Assembly: GCA_964538355.1 (NCBI GenBank)
Contig: CAZIFC010000002.1
Location: forward strand, 156,787-220,786
Direction of reading: 5' to 3'
Length of the DNA stretch: 64,000 bases
From: Bilophila sp964538355
GTDB lineage: Bacteria; Desulfobacterota; Desulfovibrionia; Desulfovibrionales; Desulfovibrionaceae
The notes beneath the pieces are model-generated. The model ran no database searches. It saw only the letters and a list, made by a program, of their open reading frames with translations, and was not told the DNA's origin. Below are positions 63,842 to 64,000 of the stretch, one piece after another; position 1 is the stretch's first letter; each line of letters begins with the position of its first letter. A program made the position numbers and the translations under genes.

Positions 63842-64000
63842 AATAATAACGGAAAGTGTCCACAGTAACTGCACACAGGTACTTGACATTAGACATGTCA
63901 CACATTATAAATAAAAAGTCAAAAATTTCATTTTAATTATGAGAGTCTACATAATGTAATCGTAATATTCTATTTTTATTATGGAATACCCAGATGCAAC
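63842..64000. other. AT-rich tail of the window inside the integrated element
   Basis: 159 bases, distinctly AT-rich compared with the chromosome upstream. It holds the promoter/operator at 63883-63911; no coding region starts before the window ends. Confidence 0.6.
63883..63911 (+). promoter_or_regulatory. Strong promoter with overlapping palindrome downstream of the integrase
   Basis: TTGACA (63883-63888), 17-base spacer, TATAAA (63906-63911). The -35 and spacer contain TGACA-N7-TGTCA (63884-63900), a likely repressor operator. It points rightward into the element beyond the window. Confidence 0.65.

Overview
The window is a high-GC bacterial chromosome segment, most likely from a member of the Desulfovibrionaceae (sulfate- or sulfite-reducing Desulfobacterota). 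The signs are a Desulfovibrio-type outer-membrane homotrimeric porin, a small periplasmic cytochrome c553, selA, a meso-DAP-type MurE, and a complete dcw cluster whose FtsI carries a C-terminal PASTA domain. The family is an inference from gene content; I cannot name the species. The sequence contains one 100-N scaffold gap (25953-26052).

Layout. 1-3614: end of an NMT1/SsuA-type ABC importer operon (binding protein cut by the window edge, ATPase, half-size AbrB-like membrane protein, permease) running into two tandem fluoride channels (crcB). 3679-7985: small secreted protein, AI-2E-family membrane protein, DegP/Do protease, amidohydrolase-type metal hydrolase. 8181-17360 (minus strand): an iron-centred region with DUF2325 protein, Cys/His-tailed STAS-like protein, flavodoxin, feoA-feoB, then an 82-aa membrane protein, a non-CPC P1B-type ATPase, a cysteine-free HMA_2-like protein, and the porin. 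Fur-box-like palindromes lie at the heads of three transcription units. The last three genes before the porin resemble a ferrosome (fez) or PacL/CtpC type metal-handling module, and this is the most interesting locus in the window. 17717-20663: galE, a DUF4079-like membrane protein and an aromatic amino-acid permease. 21322-25927: polyphosphate module (ppk1, HD-domain protein, ppx) behind a Pho-box-like sequence. 26365-31713: B3/B4 protein, DMT exporter, single-chain NDP-forming acyl-CoA synthetase, trpS.

31797-36923: glycosyltransferase, cytochrome c553, an unusual MocR regulator whose catalytic Lys position is Glu, PHP phosphoesterase, Trm112-like zinc protein and a lipoprotein. 37143-55010 (minus): mraZ-rsmH-ftsL-ftsI-murE-murF-mraY-murD-ftsW-murG-murC-murB-ftsQ-ftsA-ftsZ, a tightly overlapped division and wall operon ending in a terminator after ftsZ, with MraZ-type TGGGA repeats upstream of mraZ. 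55377-61612 (plus): folC, selA, M18 aminopeptidase, Wzx-like flippase. 61945-64000: tRNA-Ser(GGA) immediately followed by a tyrosine-recombinase integrase and an AT-rich tail with a strong promoter/operator. This is the edge of an integrated element that continues beyond the window.

Most gene calls rest on recognisable family motifs. Promoter, operator and terminator calls were read by eye and are less certain.
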